A stretch of DNA of 44,665 nt. Source: Candidatus Pacearchaeota archaeon. Lineage in GTDB: Archaea; Nanobdellota; Nanobdellia; Pacearchaeales; GW2011-AR1. Under the pieces are notes generated by a model. It did not search any database, had not been told where the DNA came from, and saw nothing but the letters and a program-made list of their open reading frames with translations. The DNA is taken from NCBI GenBank assembly GCA_016866975.1, contig VGKP01000006.1, positions 1-44,665 on the forward strand, written 5' to 3'. Below, piece by piece: positions 29,397-38,680 of this stretch (positions within the stretch are counted from its first letter, which is position 1; each line of letters starts with the position of its first letter). Position numbers and translations under genes: made by a program.

Positions 29397-32300
29397 ATGA
29401 CTCCTTCTTGTATGACTGCGCTACAGCTTCCAGCTACCTTTCCAAACTTGTTTTTGCATTTTATGTAAGATACTTTGCCTCGAGGCATAGGCAAGGTATG
29501 CTCAAGGGAGCTTCCAGACATTTCAGTGCCATTCTTGTAGTCAAAGAAGCATGCTTCAGCATCATTTGTGCTAAGACTGCAACTTCCTTTTTTCTCAGTT
29601 ATCACATGAAGCACACCGTTCTTATTATATATTCTCGTTACTGCAGGAGGTGTAGCATCTATCTTTATTTCAAATTCAGTGCTGCCTTCAGCTATATTCC
29701 CTATCGGATCTTCACACACTATAGGCAAAGTAATCTTTCCAGAGTATAGGTAAGTTAGTAACTTGCTATGCTTGGAAGAAAAAGTCTCAGTAAACGCGTC
29801 CTTAGTGCCTTTATAATTAAGGAAACATTGTGCGCTTCCATCCAGCCCCCCAGAAGTCATAGCTTCGAGTTTTACCGTAGCAGGTTCACTTTCTGCGTCT
29901 ATTACAATTCCAGATACAGGCTTTATGCTATCTATTTTCAAAGGCGCAGAGACTTTATTCAGATTAAACTTGTAGCTCTCAGTCATATCATTTCTCTTCA
30001 CAGCACTGTCTCCTGTATGCCAAGGTTGATCTCTGCATCTCACAAAATATTGGTTCTCCATATTTGGGGTAGGTAATGTGGCGTTGCATACAAATCCATT
30101 TATGCTATAGTCTTCAATCTCGTTTGCACAATCGAATTCATTTTTCATGCCGTCATAATTTCCATCAGTAGTATCCCATTTGCAATCGGCAGGCTCACTC
30201 GTGAAAATCAAGACTTTCTTATCCGTTGCACCATATTTTATCTTTTCCAGCGAAGGTTCTCTTCCAACGACTTTCGGAGGAGTGGTGTCTGGTCCTTGTT
30301 TTACACAGAAGTCTACTGTAAATGCTCTTGAGTTCTTATTTCCATTTTTGTCTTGGCAGAAAAGATGCAGTTGAATGTCTATTTTTGCTGTTGGATCAAA
30401 ATCAGGTAATCCAAGGCTCTCAAGATTAGGTATCGATATAGGTAAAGTATGGTTTCTCACAAACAAGTTTGTACCAACATCTTCCATATTTTCCCATGTA
30501 TCAGCCCTGTCATTACTCATCTTACATTGTGCAACTTCATTAGTATCAAACTTTAGATTAATTATATTATATGTTTCCGCAATACATTCTTCGTTTCCTT
30601 TTATATGCACTCCATAATCTCTCAATTCATATGTATAAGGAGAAGGAGCTATGCTTCTTGCATTTATTACTGGAGAAGCTACATCTTCTGGAGAGACATC
30701 TACACACTCCCCATATCCCTTTTCACTTGTTCCTTCATTAATGAGTTCGCAGGTCTGTCCTAAAGACTCGCACGCTGACCTTGTACAAGGCAGCCCATCG
30801 CTTCCACACTTTGCACAGTTCTTTCCTCCAAGAGGCGGCTGCCATGGCTTGCATGTGAATGTCACGTCTTTTGTTTTTGCTTTGCCAATTCCAAGAATCT
30901 TAAGAATGACAATGATAATTATCACTACTACGATTATTGCAACTCCAATGGCGGCAACACTCGCTGCAGGACCTAGTCCAGCACCTATGCCTGCTCCTCC
31001 TGCTCCAAATGTGCCACCCGTACCTATTGTTCCACCCAATGCTCCAAATCCAGCTATCCCTCCTCCTAATGTTCCCAATGCCAATAGACCATATGTTGCT
31101 GCTGGAGGCAATCCTCTTCCTATTCCAGTCCAGCTTATTAGGAACGATGTCAATGCAAATCCAATTGCAGCACCTGCAAGTGCGCCGCCATAAGGTGCTA
31201 GTGTCGTACCAGATGGAGCAGCGATAATTCCTTCTCTAATCACCTCTCCTGCAGCATTATAAATTGGTACAGTGCCAATTTGAACAAACGTGGATGTCGA
31301 ACCTGCAAGAGGACCCAAGGCAGCCGCACCAATCGAGGTGTGTGCAATCATGGGCAGCAATGTTCCTACTGCTCCAGCTATCATGCTTCCGGATTTCAAT
31401 GTTCCTGCTGTTTCATCTTCAGGGACTTCAGCATTTCCAATATCTTCTGGATATCCAATCGACTCAAAATATCCTTTCAAGGTAGGAGACAGGGCAAATT
31501 GTCCAGGATAATTTCTTTCAGATGCATAACGGGATATCCCTGAGAGATAACTGTTCCCAAGCTCAGGAGCATTCACAACTTTGTAGCTTTTTGACATGTC
31601 ACCTAAGTAATTTACTTGTGCTCCACAATCTCCCAAGCTCATGCACAAGTCATTTAATTGTTGGGTAAATTCCTCCTCGACACAACCTTCATTTACTTTC
31701 TTACTTTTAAACAATCCTTTTACTTTGACATATTTGCATGAAATAGTGCCCATCGAGCAACGGTTTTCATTCACTGAATCATCTCTGCTGAACCCAGGCT
31801 TGTATTTTGGGACACACACATCAAACTTGAATTTACTATCTACATCGACATGCTTTACAAAACAGAAAACATTCTTCTCACAATTTCCAATATCTTCCTC
31901 AGTCTTTAAAGGATTCATCTTAAGACAAAGAGAAGATGGATTTGGGAGACACTGAGCTGATGAGAAAGTTCCTCCATTCGAAGTCTGGACTTCACTGGCT
32001 GTACATATAGAATTCCTATTGCTACCGCATACCTCCGATACTATCTCTCCATTTTGGCAAGATTGTAAGAAATGAGAACTGCCTGGAGTGTCAATAGATC
32101 TCTGTCCATCGAAGCCTATTGCTCCTTGATATCTGCACCATCTCTCTCCATTCACTCTCTTTTTGCCGTTTTCATCTATACAGGAAGCATCTCTGCATAC
32201 ATATTCCATGTTAGAGTCTACAAGTGTTTGTGTGCTAGTCTTTTTTCCGCATACGCTTCCAAGTATAGGGGCACAATTTCCACATGTCTTTTGCTTATCT

Positions 32301-33214
32301 TTGAAACTGGGATCAGTCGGAGAAGGCAATTGGCAGCTTTGCGAAGCACTTACTATCTTGCCTTCCTGCCTTAATTTGGCTTTGTTGTTGAAATCATATA
32401 TATTTTCTTTATTTCCACAACTATCAAACCAATAAATAGCATCTTCTCCATTCTCAGTCTTGTCACACTTAGTTGTCTCCTGAGGCAGGCATCTAGTGTT
32501 TAAGGAAGGATTTGAACAAAGCACTTTGGAGTAGAATTTGCCGCCTTTTGTTTTGCATGTCTGTTCATTTGATACAATGCAATCATTGAATGGTTTTTTT
32601 TCGAAAAGGCAGGCTCCTTCAACATTACTTGTCCTTAAGACTAAGCAAGCAGGTTGGGTAGTGACCTCTCTCCTGAAATCTTTCTTAATCCCCGCAGCCT
32701 GTGATATTAAGGTACATTCTTGTTCATTGATAAACTCAGGATTTCCGTTTAACATGCAACATCCTTTCATACATTGAGGGATTGTCCCTTGCACATTATC
32801 ATACCATTGCCCTGATTTTTCATCACATGTCTGCTTCGCAGTCCTTATGCTACAGCTACCGTGCCTTGTATCTACACAGGTTCCAAATGAGCATGCATGG
32901 ATTCCACTAGTCATAGTAGAAATACAGGACACTGCACATTTACTTGGGCATTCCGCAGTCAAGAATACTGAACATATGTCTCCAGTCTTGGTTTTAGGAC
33001 AGTAAGAAGATGATGTGTCGGGTTCTGCAGAGACCAATGGGATGTCAGGCATCAACCACTTCCAGATTAGGCTAATCATCTCACCTAATGTGTTGTCTTT
33101 GCTCGTAATAATTGCAGAATTGGATTCCATCCCACTTCTCAACAGGAAGGAAAAAGCAAATATACTTGATACAAGTAAGAATATTTGGAAAAAGACTTTA
33201 ATGTGTTTTATCAT
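29393..33214 (-). CDS. Giant Cys-rich membrane/surface protein with central hydrophobic region and repeated extracellular domains
   Basis: 1273 aa; signal/TM at N-terminus, many Cys, Ala/Gly TM region ASVAAIGVAIIVVVIIIIVILKILGIG, C-terminal Ig-like/Cys repeats. Confidence 0.82.
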   Translation of the reverse strand: MIKHIKVFFQIFLLVSSIFAFSFLLRSGMESNSAIITSKDNTLGEMISLIWKWLMPDIPLVSAEPDTSSSYCPKTKTGDICSVFLTAECPSKCAVSCISTMTSGIHACSFGTCVDTRHGSCSIRTAKQTCDEKSGQWYDNVQGTIPQCMKGCCMLNGNPEFINEQECTLISQAAGIKKDFRREVTTQPACLVLRTSNVEGACLFEKKPFNDCIVSNEQTCKTKGGKFYSKVLCSNPSLNTRCLPQETTKCDKTENGEDAIYWFDSCGNKENIYDFNNKAKLRQEGKIVSASQSCQLPSPTDPSFKDKQKTCGNCAPILGSVCGKKTSTQTLVDSNMEYVCRDASCIDENGKKRVNGERWCRYQGAIGFDGQRSIDTPGSSHFLQSCQNGEIVSEVCGSNRNSICTASEVQTSNGGTFSSAQCLPNPSSLCLKMNPLKTEEDIGNCEKNVFCFVKHVDVDSKFKFDVCVPKYKPGFSRDDSVNENRCSMGTISCKYVKVKGLFKSKKVNEGCVEEEFTQQLNDLCMSLGDCGAQVNYLGDMSKSYKVVNAPELGNSYLSGISRYASERNYPGQFALSPTLKGYFESIGYPEDIGNAEVPEDETAGTLKSGSMIAGAVGTLLPMIAHTSIGAAALGPLAGSTSTFVQIGTVPIYNAAGEVIREGIIAAPSGTTLAPYGGALAGAAIGFALTSFLISWTGIGRGLPPAATYGLLALGTLGGGIAGFGALGGTIGTGGTFGAGGAGIGAGLGPAASVAAIGVAIIVVVIIIIVILKILGIGKAKTKDVTFTCKPWQPPLGGKNCAKCGSDGLPCTRSACESLGQTCELINEGTSEKGYGECVDVSPEDVASPVINARSIAPSPYTYELRDYGVHIKGNEECIAETYNIINLKFDTNEVAQCKMSNDRADTWENMEDVGTNLFVRNHTLPISIPNLESLGLPDFDPTAKIDIQLHLFCQDKNGNKNSRAFTVDFCVKQGPDTTPPKVVGREPSLEKIKYGATDKKVLIFTSEPADCKWDTTDGNYDGMKNEFDCANEIEDYSINGFVCNATLPTPNMENQYFVRCRDQPWHTGDSAVKRNDMTESYKFNLNKVSAPLKIDSIKPVSGIVIDAESEPATVKLEAMTSGGLDGSAQCFLNYKGTKDAFTETFSSKHSKLLTYLYSGKITLPIVCEDPIGNIAEGSTEFEIKIDATPPAVTRIYNKNGVLHVITEKKGSCSLSTNDAEACFFDYKNGTEMSGSSLEHTLPMPRGKVSYIKCKNKFGKVAGSCSAVIQEGVI

Positions 33215-33978
33215 TCTCCCTCCTCACCTAAAGTATATGGGACAACACAACTCCTTACGGCGATCCATAACTCTTTCTTACTTTTAACATCTTGTATCTG
33301 GTATATAACGCTTTCATCTGACATAACTTGTTTCTTTATCATATATTCAGGAGATAAGATGGAATAACCAAGAGTATCAAAATGACAATATCTGGCCTCT
33401 TGGTTTGCTATTTCTATTGCCACACTACCAAGATTAAAAAGAGGATGAGAAACCTGGACTGGGAAATCGAGGACAGTCAGACTTTTTTCACCTTTTTTCA
33501 TTATCATCTCTCGCGTCAGATTTACATATATCTTTCCTTTTCCCCAGTATAAATTAACCTGTTGCGGTCCAAGTTCTACATCAGTGGACCTTCTCTCATA
33601 CTCTATCTCTAATCCTCTGAAACATCCATCAACTTTATTCTTTATATTATCTTCAATAGTAGCTCTCATCTCTTCAAGGAATAAAGGGTGTTGTTGAATA
33701 CAAGGTACATACGACCCAGGGTTCTTGCAGAGGTATTCTACTTTGACATTCTTATATAATATATAATTTGAAGGATTTACAAAACCTCCCTGAGGCATTA
33801 TTTTCTGAGTTATCTCTTCTAATCCTTCCTCCACACAACTCTCTATGGCAGAACCTGGATGCGATATTGATTGGTCGTCTACTTTTATTTTTCTTCCAGT
33901 ATATGCAAAGACTAATAAAGCTGTTACAAAAAGTACAGCAAGGATTATCCACAGAGTCATCTGGCCCTTTTTCTTCAT
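33211..33978 (-). CDS. Pilin-like protein with class III-type signal peptide
   Basis: MKKKGQMTLWIILAVLFVTALLVFAYTGRK; homologous to 28599-29396; 4-nt overlap with downstream gene. The ORF track extends to 34017. Confidence 0.72.
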   Translation of the reverse strand: MKKKGQMTLWIILAVLFVTALLVFAYTGRKIKVDDQSISHPGSAIESCVEEGLEEITQKIMPQGGFVNPSNYILYKNVKVEYLCKNPGSYVPCIQQHPLFLEEMRATIEDNIKNKVDGCFRGLEIEYERRSTDVELGPQQVNLYWGKGKIYVNLTREMIMKKGEKSLTVLDFPVQVSHPLFNLGSVAIEIANQEARYCHFDTLGYSILSPEYMIKKQVMSDESVIYQIQDVKSKKELWIAVRSCVVPYTLGEEGE

Positions 33979-33979
33979 T

Positions 33980-34274
33980 TTATCTCTTTTTATCATTCTT
34001 TCTCTCCTCCTCGACAACTAATATCCTCTTTTCTGCATCAAATTTTATGTCGGGAACCGATGAAAACCACACCTTTCAAGGTGTGGTGGTTCCCGAGCAT
34101 CTCCAAAAACGAGCGCCTGCAACAAACCTCGGCTTAAAAGCCGAGGTGGCGCATCGTTTTTGTGATAATAATTTTGCTGCCTGGTTTCAAGGATAAAGTA
34201 TCCACTATTGCCTTAGGTATCTTTATCCTTTCACCTTTTTGTACTTTCCCGCCTCGAAATATTGTCTCAGCCAT
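33980..34274 (-). pseudogene. AbrB/SpoVT-like DNA-binding regulator disrupted by structured mobile element
   Basis: MAETIFRGGKVQKGERIKIPKAIVDTLSLKPGSKII // DIKFDAEKRILVVEEERKNDKKR*, the two halves separated by the element, which brings an in-frame stop. Confidence 0.82.
34052..34163 (+). mobile_element. Structured MITE-like element, copy 2
   Basis: GGGAACCGATGAAAACCACACCTTTCAAGGTGTGGTGGTTCCC then AAAAACGAGCGCC-[CCTCGGCTTAAAAGCCGAGG]-TGGCGCATCGTTTTT; preceded by TTTTATGTC. Confidence 0.82.
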
Positions 34275-34275
34275 T

Positions 34276-34313
34276 GTACTTTAAAAGTACTTATTTATAC
34301 TTTTAAAAGTATA
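34276..34313. promoter_or_regulatory. Two palindromic operator-like sites upstream of the AbrB-like gene
   Basis: GTACTTTAAAAGTAC (34276-34290) and perfect 18-bp palindrome TATACTTTTAAAAGTATA (34296-34313). Confidence 0.6.
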
Positions 34314-34372
34314 TAAATCTGTCTGTATACAATCACCATCTTATTTAAATAAAATCTTATTTTATTCGACAT

Positions 34373-34915
34373 ATGGATAAATCTAATCTCGGTCTAGTTC
34401 AAGTCTTCTGGGGAAATGGAAAAGGAAAGACAACATCTGCATTGGGTACTGCACTGAGAGCTTGCGGTAATGGATATACCGTACATCTTGTGCAGTTTAT
34501 GAAGAATGGCACAGGGGATCCAGAGATAGACTATCCTGGAGAACTAAAAGCACTTGAAAAATTCTCATCTTTTTCATTCAAACGTTTCGGCACAGGCTCA
34601 TGGGTGATTGGAAAGCCAAACCAACAACACATAGAAAAAGTCAAGGAAGCTTACGATTATCTCTTGTCATGTTTAGGAAATTATGATATAATCATAGCAG
34701 ATGAGATTTTATATGCTGTCCAGCTTGGCCTTCTTCAAGAACAGGACATTATCTCCTTAATTGAGAAGAGACCAAAGCAACAAGAGCTTATTATCACCGG
34801 GTCTCATATTCCTTTTCCCGCGATATTTGACAGATCGGACCTAGTCACAGAAATCAAGAAACACAAGCACCCTTATGATTCGGGAATCATGGCCAGGAAG
34901 GGTCTGGAGTATTAA
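34373..34915 (+). CDS. cobO: Cob(I)yrinic acid a,c-diamide adenosyltransferase (CobA/BtuR family)
   Basis: LVQVFWGNGKGKTTSALGTALRACGNGYTVHLVQFMK Walker A; YDIIIADEILYAVQLGLL; ELIITGSHIP. Confidence 0.9.
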   Translation: MDKSNLGLVQVFWGNGKGKTTSALGTALRACGNGYTVHLVQFMKNGTGDPEIDYPGELKALEKFSSFSFKRFGTGSWVIGKPNQQHIEKVKEAYDYLLSCLGNYDIIIADEILYAVQLGLLQEQDIISLIEKRPKQQELIITGSHIPFPAIFDRSDLVTEIKKHKHPYDSGIMARKGLEY

Positions 34916-34920
34916 GTAGA

Positions 34921-35643
34921 TTATGCCTCAAATTCCACTTCTTTCTTCGTCTCTTTACCATCTGATTTCAATATTCTGATAATAGTGCCTTTTCTTTTTG
35001 CTTGTTCTCTAATTTGGACAGGATCGCTCACTCCTTTTGGAAGGGTAATCTCTTTAATAGAAAGTGTATGTCTTATAGATGATTCAATGAAATCTTTACA
35101 ATCGAAGAAAAGGTCATCAATTATTCCTCTTTGATTTGTTTTTACCGTGCAGAAATCTGCAGAGACTTCTTTGTCACCCCCAGAAGAAGGCTTGGCACTT
35201 TTTGGTGCTTTAGCTTTTGTTTTTATCTGCGTATCTCCAGAGCTGAATGAGAGCGCGAAAAAAGCTCTTGGAAAAGAATCCATCAATTCTATCAAATTTT
35301 TAGCATCAGCTTGGCCCTCGATAACAACTTGTTTAATGCCCATAAACTGCTTTACTCTCTTCACGGTCTCATTTCCTAAAAGGATTTGTGCTCGAGTATG
35401 GACATCAAACGTCGATACAATGACTCCTGAAACTTGAATCCGTCCAGCTGACTTTTCCAAGCAATTCCTTACCAACGTATTGACGTACTCGGCACTTGTC
35501 TTGATCGTCCATCCTGTCTTAGATTTCTTGCCTTCCAGCAGGTACTTGTTCTCAAAAATACCTTTGCTGTATTTTATGAATTCCGCGTGCACACTTTCAT
35601 CCGTCTTTCCAGAGAATATCTTATATATTGTAGATTCCATCAT
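34921..35643 (-). CDS. Conserved hypothetical protein
   Basis: About 240 aa from MMESTIYKIFSGKTDE; no family recognised. Confidence 0.65.
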   Translation of the reverse strand: MMESTIYKIFSGKTDESVHAEFIKYSKGIFENKYLLEGKKSKTGWTIKTSAEYVNTLVRNCLEKSAGRIQVSGVIVSTFDVHTRAQILLGNETVKRVKQFMGIKQVVIEGQADAKNLIELMDSFPRAFFALSFSSGDTQIKTKAKAPKSAKPSSGGDKEVSADFCTVKTNQRGIIDDLFFDCKDFIESSIRHTLSIKEITLPKGVSDPVQIREQAKRKGTIIRILKSDGKETKKEVEFEA

Positions 35644-35671
35644 CAATTTTAAGGAAATGACTTTATAAATT

Positions 35672-35720
35672 ATTACATTTTGAGCCAAAGGAAGTTGAGA
35701 ATATTTGCTCAAAATGTAAT
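35672..35720. promoter_or_regulatory. 14-bp perfect inverted repeat in divergent intergenic region
   Basis: ATTACATTTTGAGC - 21 nt - GCTCAAAATGTAAT. Confidence 0.5.
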
Positions 35721-35762
35721 TAGAGAACAATCAATTAAATTTATCCTAATACATGAAAAGCA

Positions 35763-35778
35763 TTCACTCTAGAGTGAA
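35763..35778. promoter_or_regulatory. 16-bp perfect palindrome adjacent to TATA box
   Basis: TTCACTCTAGAGTGAA immediately followed by AGTTTATATACT. Confidence 0.5.
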
Positions 35779-35810
35779 AGTTTATATACTAATCACGATA
35801 TTAAAAGGGC

Positions 35811-36851
35811 ATGCAGATTAATGAGAAAGACATAAAGAAATTTACAATTATCTTCCTTATACTCTTACTTGTAGTTCTAGTGTATTTAGTTGTAAAACCT
35901 ATATTGTTCTCAATTTTTGCCGGTCTAATATTAGGATATATTCTTCTCCCAATCTATAGAAAAATGGTCAGGGTCATAAGAAATAAAGATTTAGTGTCTG
36001 GTACAATAGTGACTTTGGTGGTGATAATAATCGCAGTTCCATTCTGGCTTATTCTCCCGATAGTTATAGACCAAGTGTTCCAGCTTTTCAGGACTTTACA
36101 AGACTTGGATGTACAGCAAGCAGTGAGGGGCTTATTCCCAAACGCTTCTGAGCAATTTACAATACAATCCTCTCTGATCCTCAAGGATTTCTTCTCTAAA
36201 ATAACAAGTCTTATATTGTCTTCAGCAGTAAACCTATCGTTAGATTTACCAAATATCCTTCTTCATACATTTCTGATACTTTTCATACTATATTTCACCT
36301 TGAGAGATGCAGAAGAACTTAAGGAATTCTTGTCTAAGATATCTCCTCTCAGTATTGCAAGGCAAAAAGCTATGACAAAGCATTTCAAAGAGATAACCGA
36401 TTCTATATTATATGGTCAGGTGATAGGGGGTGTTGTCCAAGGAATATTTGCAGGAATTGGTATCTTTGCAGTGGGAATTCCTGGCGCCCTCACAATCACT
36501 TTGATAACTATAATACTCTGTATAATACCATTCTTAGGCGCGTTTATAGTTTGGGTGCCTATAATGATATACCTTTTTGCTACTGGACAAGCTACCGTGG
36601 GTTTATTGTTCTTATTATATAATCTGATAGTGGTCTCAAATGTAGATAATATAGTAAGGTCTTATATTGTAGCAAAGAGAACAAATGTGTCCCAACCAAT
36701 AATATTTATAGGCATGATCGGAGGGCTGCTTGTTTTTGATCTTGCTGGATTGATAATTGGTCCTTTGGTGCTTGTATACTTTATTGCTCTGCTCAATTCT
36801 TACAAGGACAAGACCCTATATAGTTTCTTTTCAGATGAAAACGGAGAATAG
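35811..36851 (+). CDS. AI-2E family transporter (PerM/UPF0118)
   Basis: 346 aa polytopic protein; LILFILYFTLRDAEELKEFL, GVVQGIFAGIGIFAVGIPGALTITLITIILCIIPFLGAFIVWVPIMIYL. Confidence 0.9.
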   Translation: MQINEKDIKKFTIIFLILLLVVLVYLVVKPILFSIFAGLILGYILLPIYRKMVRVIRNKDLVSGTIVTLVVIIIAVPFWLILPIVIDQVFQLFRTLQDLDVQQAVRGLFPNASEQFTIQSSLILKDFFSKITSLILSSAVNLSLDLPNILLHTFLILFILYFTLRDAEELKEFLSKISPLSIARQKAMTKHFKEITDSILYGQVIGGVVQGIFAGIGIFAVGIPGALTITLITIILCIIPFLGAFIVWVPIMIYLFATGQATVGLLFLLYNLIVVSNVDNIVRSYIVAKRTNVSQPIIFIGMIGGLLVFDLAGLIIGPLVLVYFIALLNSYKDKTLYSFFSDENGE

Positions 36852-38328
36852 TTTACAAAAGACGCTTAAGATAAAGAGGTTTATGATTGAGTCAGGTAGG
36901 CCAATAGTCTTCCTAAACGAGAAAACAGCTGAAGCTATGCAAATTTCGGCTGGCGACAGAGTAGTAGTGGTTTTTGAGGCTCACAAAAGAATGATTGCTA
37001 TGGTCGATCTGATGAATCAGGTCTCGCCATCCGAGATAGTTCTCTCCAAAGAATTCAGCGCATTTATTAATGGATCTGTCAAGAGAGTCACTGTTTACCC
37101 TGCTTCTTACCCTAAGAGTCTTCCATTGATAGTGAAGAAGATGCATGGCAAGGAGTTAGATAAATTAGAATTAAGGACGATTATAGAAGACATAACTCAA
37201 AATGCCCTTATGGAAGCAGAAGTCGCTTACTTCGTCTCAGCAGTTTACGAGGAAGGTATGACTTTCAAGGAGACTGTTAATTTGACTGACGCCATATCAA
37301 GTACTGGAGCAAGATTAAGTTGGGGCAAGAGAGATATAGCAGACAAGCATTCCATAGGAGGGATAGCAGGAAATAGAACGACACCTATAGTGGTCTCTAT
37401 TTGTGCTGCAGCTGGCATGACTATGCCAAAGACTTCTTCTAGAGCGATTACAAGTGCTGCTGGAACCGCAGATGTCATGGAGACCCTGACCAAGGTAGAT
37501 CTGACTAGTAGTGATCTTCAGAAAGTTGTCAAGAAGACAGGTGCTTGTCTGGCTTGGGGAGGATCGCTTGGATTGGCCCCGGCAGATGACAAACTTATCA
37601 GGGTAGAAAGATTGCTAAATATCGATCCAGAGGCACAGCTTATTGCTTCTATATTGGCTAAGAAAATCTCCGCAGGAAGCAAGCACATCTTAATAGACAT
37701 CCCTTACGGTTTTGGAGCAAAGGTCACAGAGAGTCAGGCCAAGGGGCTTGGGAAAAGATTTGTAGATATAGGGAGAAGATTTGGCCTCAATATAAAAATA
37801 ATGACTACTGATGGAAGCCAACCAATAGGCAACGGCATTGGTCCTAACTTGGAGATGCGCGACGTATTAAGCGTATTGAGGAGACATAACCCTCCTCTTG
37901 ATCTGGAGAAAAAAGCTATTTTGTTGGCAAGCACATTGCTCGAGATGACAGGCACTGCCCAAAAAGGAAATGGTCTTGTTATGGCAAAGAGCATTTTGGA
38001 TTCAGGGGCAGCATATAAGAAATTTGATGAGATAATAACTGCTCAAGGAAAAAAACACAATTCTCTTAAGACTGGAAGATTTGAGTATCATCTGACTGCC
38101 AAGTCTCCTGGGACAATAAAGTCTATAGATAACAAGAAAGTGAACCATGCAGCCAACTTGCTTGGATGTCCAGAAGAGAAGTCTGCAGGATTGTATCTTT
38201 ATAAGCACAAAAACGAAAAGTTCTCTATAGGGGATAGGATAGTCACATTCTACGCAGAATCTCAGTCAAAGCTAGAAGAAGCAAAAGATTTCTGGAAAGG
38301 AAGTCGCCCTATTGAGATTACCCACTAA
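36835..38328 (+). CDS. deoA: AMP phosphorylase (archaeal thymidine phosphorylase-like)
   Basis: KHSIGGIAGNRTTPIVVSICAAAGMTMPKTSSRAITSAAGTADVMETLTKVDL, LAWGGSLGLAPADDKLIRVERLLNIDPEAQLIASILAKKISAGSKHILIDIP; overlaps upstream gene by 17 nt. Confidence 0.95.
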   Translation: MKTENSLQKTLKIKRFMIESGRPIVFLNEKTAEAMQISAGDRVVVVFEAHKRMIAMVDLMNQVSPSEIVLSKEFSAFINGSVKRVTVYPASYPKSLPLIVKKMHGKELDKLELRTIIEDITQNALMEAEVAYFVSAVYEEGMTFKETVNLTDAISSTGARLSWGKRDIADKHSIGGIAGNRTTPIVVSICAAAGMTMPKTSSRAITSAAGTADVMETLTKVDLTSSDLQKVVKKTGACLAWGGSLGLAPADDKLIRVERLLNIDPEAQLIASILAKKISAGSKHILIDIPYGFGAKVTESQAKGLGKRFVDIGRRFGLNIKIMTTDGSQPIGNGIGPNLEMRDVLSVLRRHNPPLDLEKKAILLASTLLEMTGTAQKGNGLVMAKSILDSGAAYKKFDEIITAQGKKHNSLKTGRFEYHLTAKSPGTIKSIDNKKVNHAANLLGCPEEKSAGLYLYKHKNEKFSIGDRIVTFYAESQSKLEEAKDFWKGSRPIEITH

Positions 38329-38358
38329 ATTTAAATATAGGTAAGGACTTTTTTTTGA

Positions 38359-38631
38359 ATGCAGAAAAAAGAAGATTATATAGGGAGCATTTCTGAATAC
38401 ATAAAAAGAAATCTGAAGAAAGGCTATACAAAGGAATCTTTGAAATGGGCGCTGGTTAAACAAGGACACTCGCGTTTAGAGGTAGACAAGGCGATGGCCA
38501 AAGTAGATTCTGAATTGGCCAACATGGCCCCCATACTCAAGACAAAACCCGAAATAACTTTGGAAGTTATAGAACCCCAAGGTGCAATAGTTAAAAAAAA
38601 ATCCCTATGGGCTAAATTACGGGGTAAGTGA
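38359..38631 (+). CDS. Hypothetical small protein
   Basis: 90 aa; YIKRNLKKGYTKESLKWALVKQGHSRLEVDKAM. Confidence 0.6.
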   Translation: MQKKEDYIGSISEYIKRNLKKGYTKESLKWALVKQGHSRLEVDKAMAKVDSELANMAPILKTKPEITLEVIEPQGAIVKKKSLWAKLRGK

Positions 38632-38680
38632 TTAGGGTAATGTTTTAATATTTGCATTTCTATGATCAAGAGTAAAAAAG

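Noticed and set aside
30651-31193. 180-aa Pro-rich plus-strand ORF
   Set aside because: Antisense to the Ala/Gly-rich hydrophobic region of the 1273-aa protein; composition artefact.
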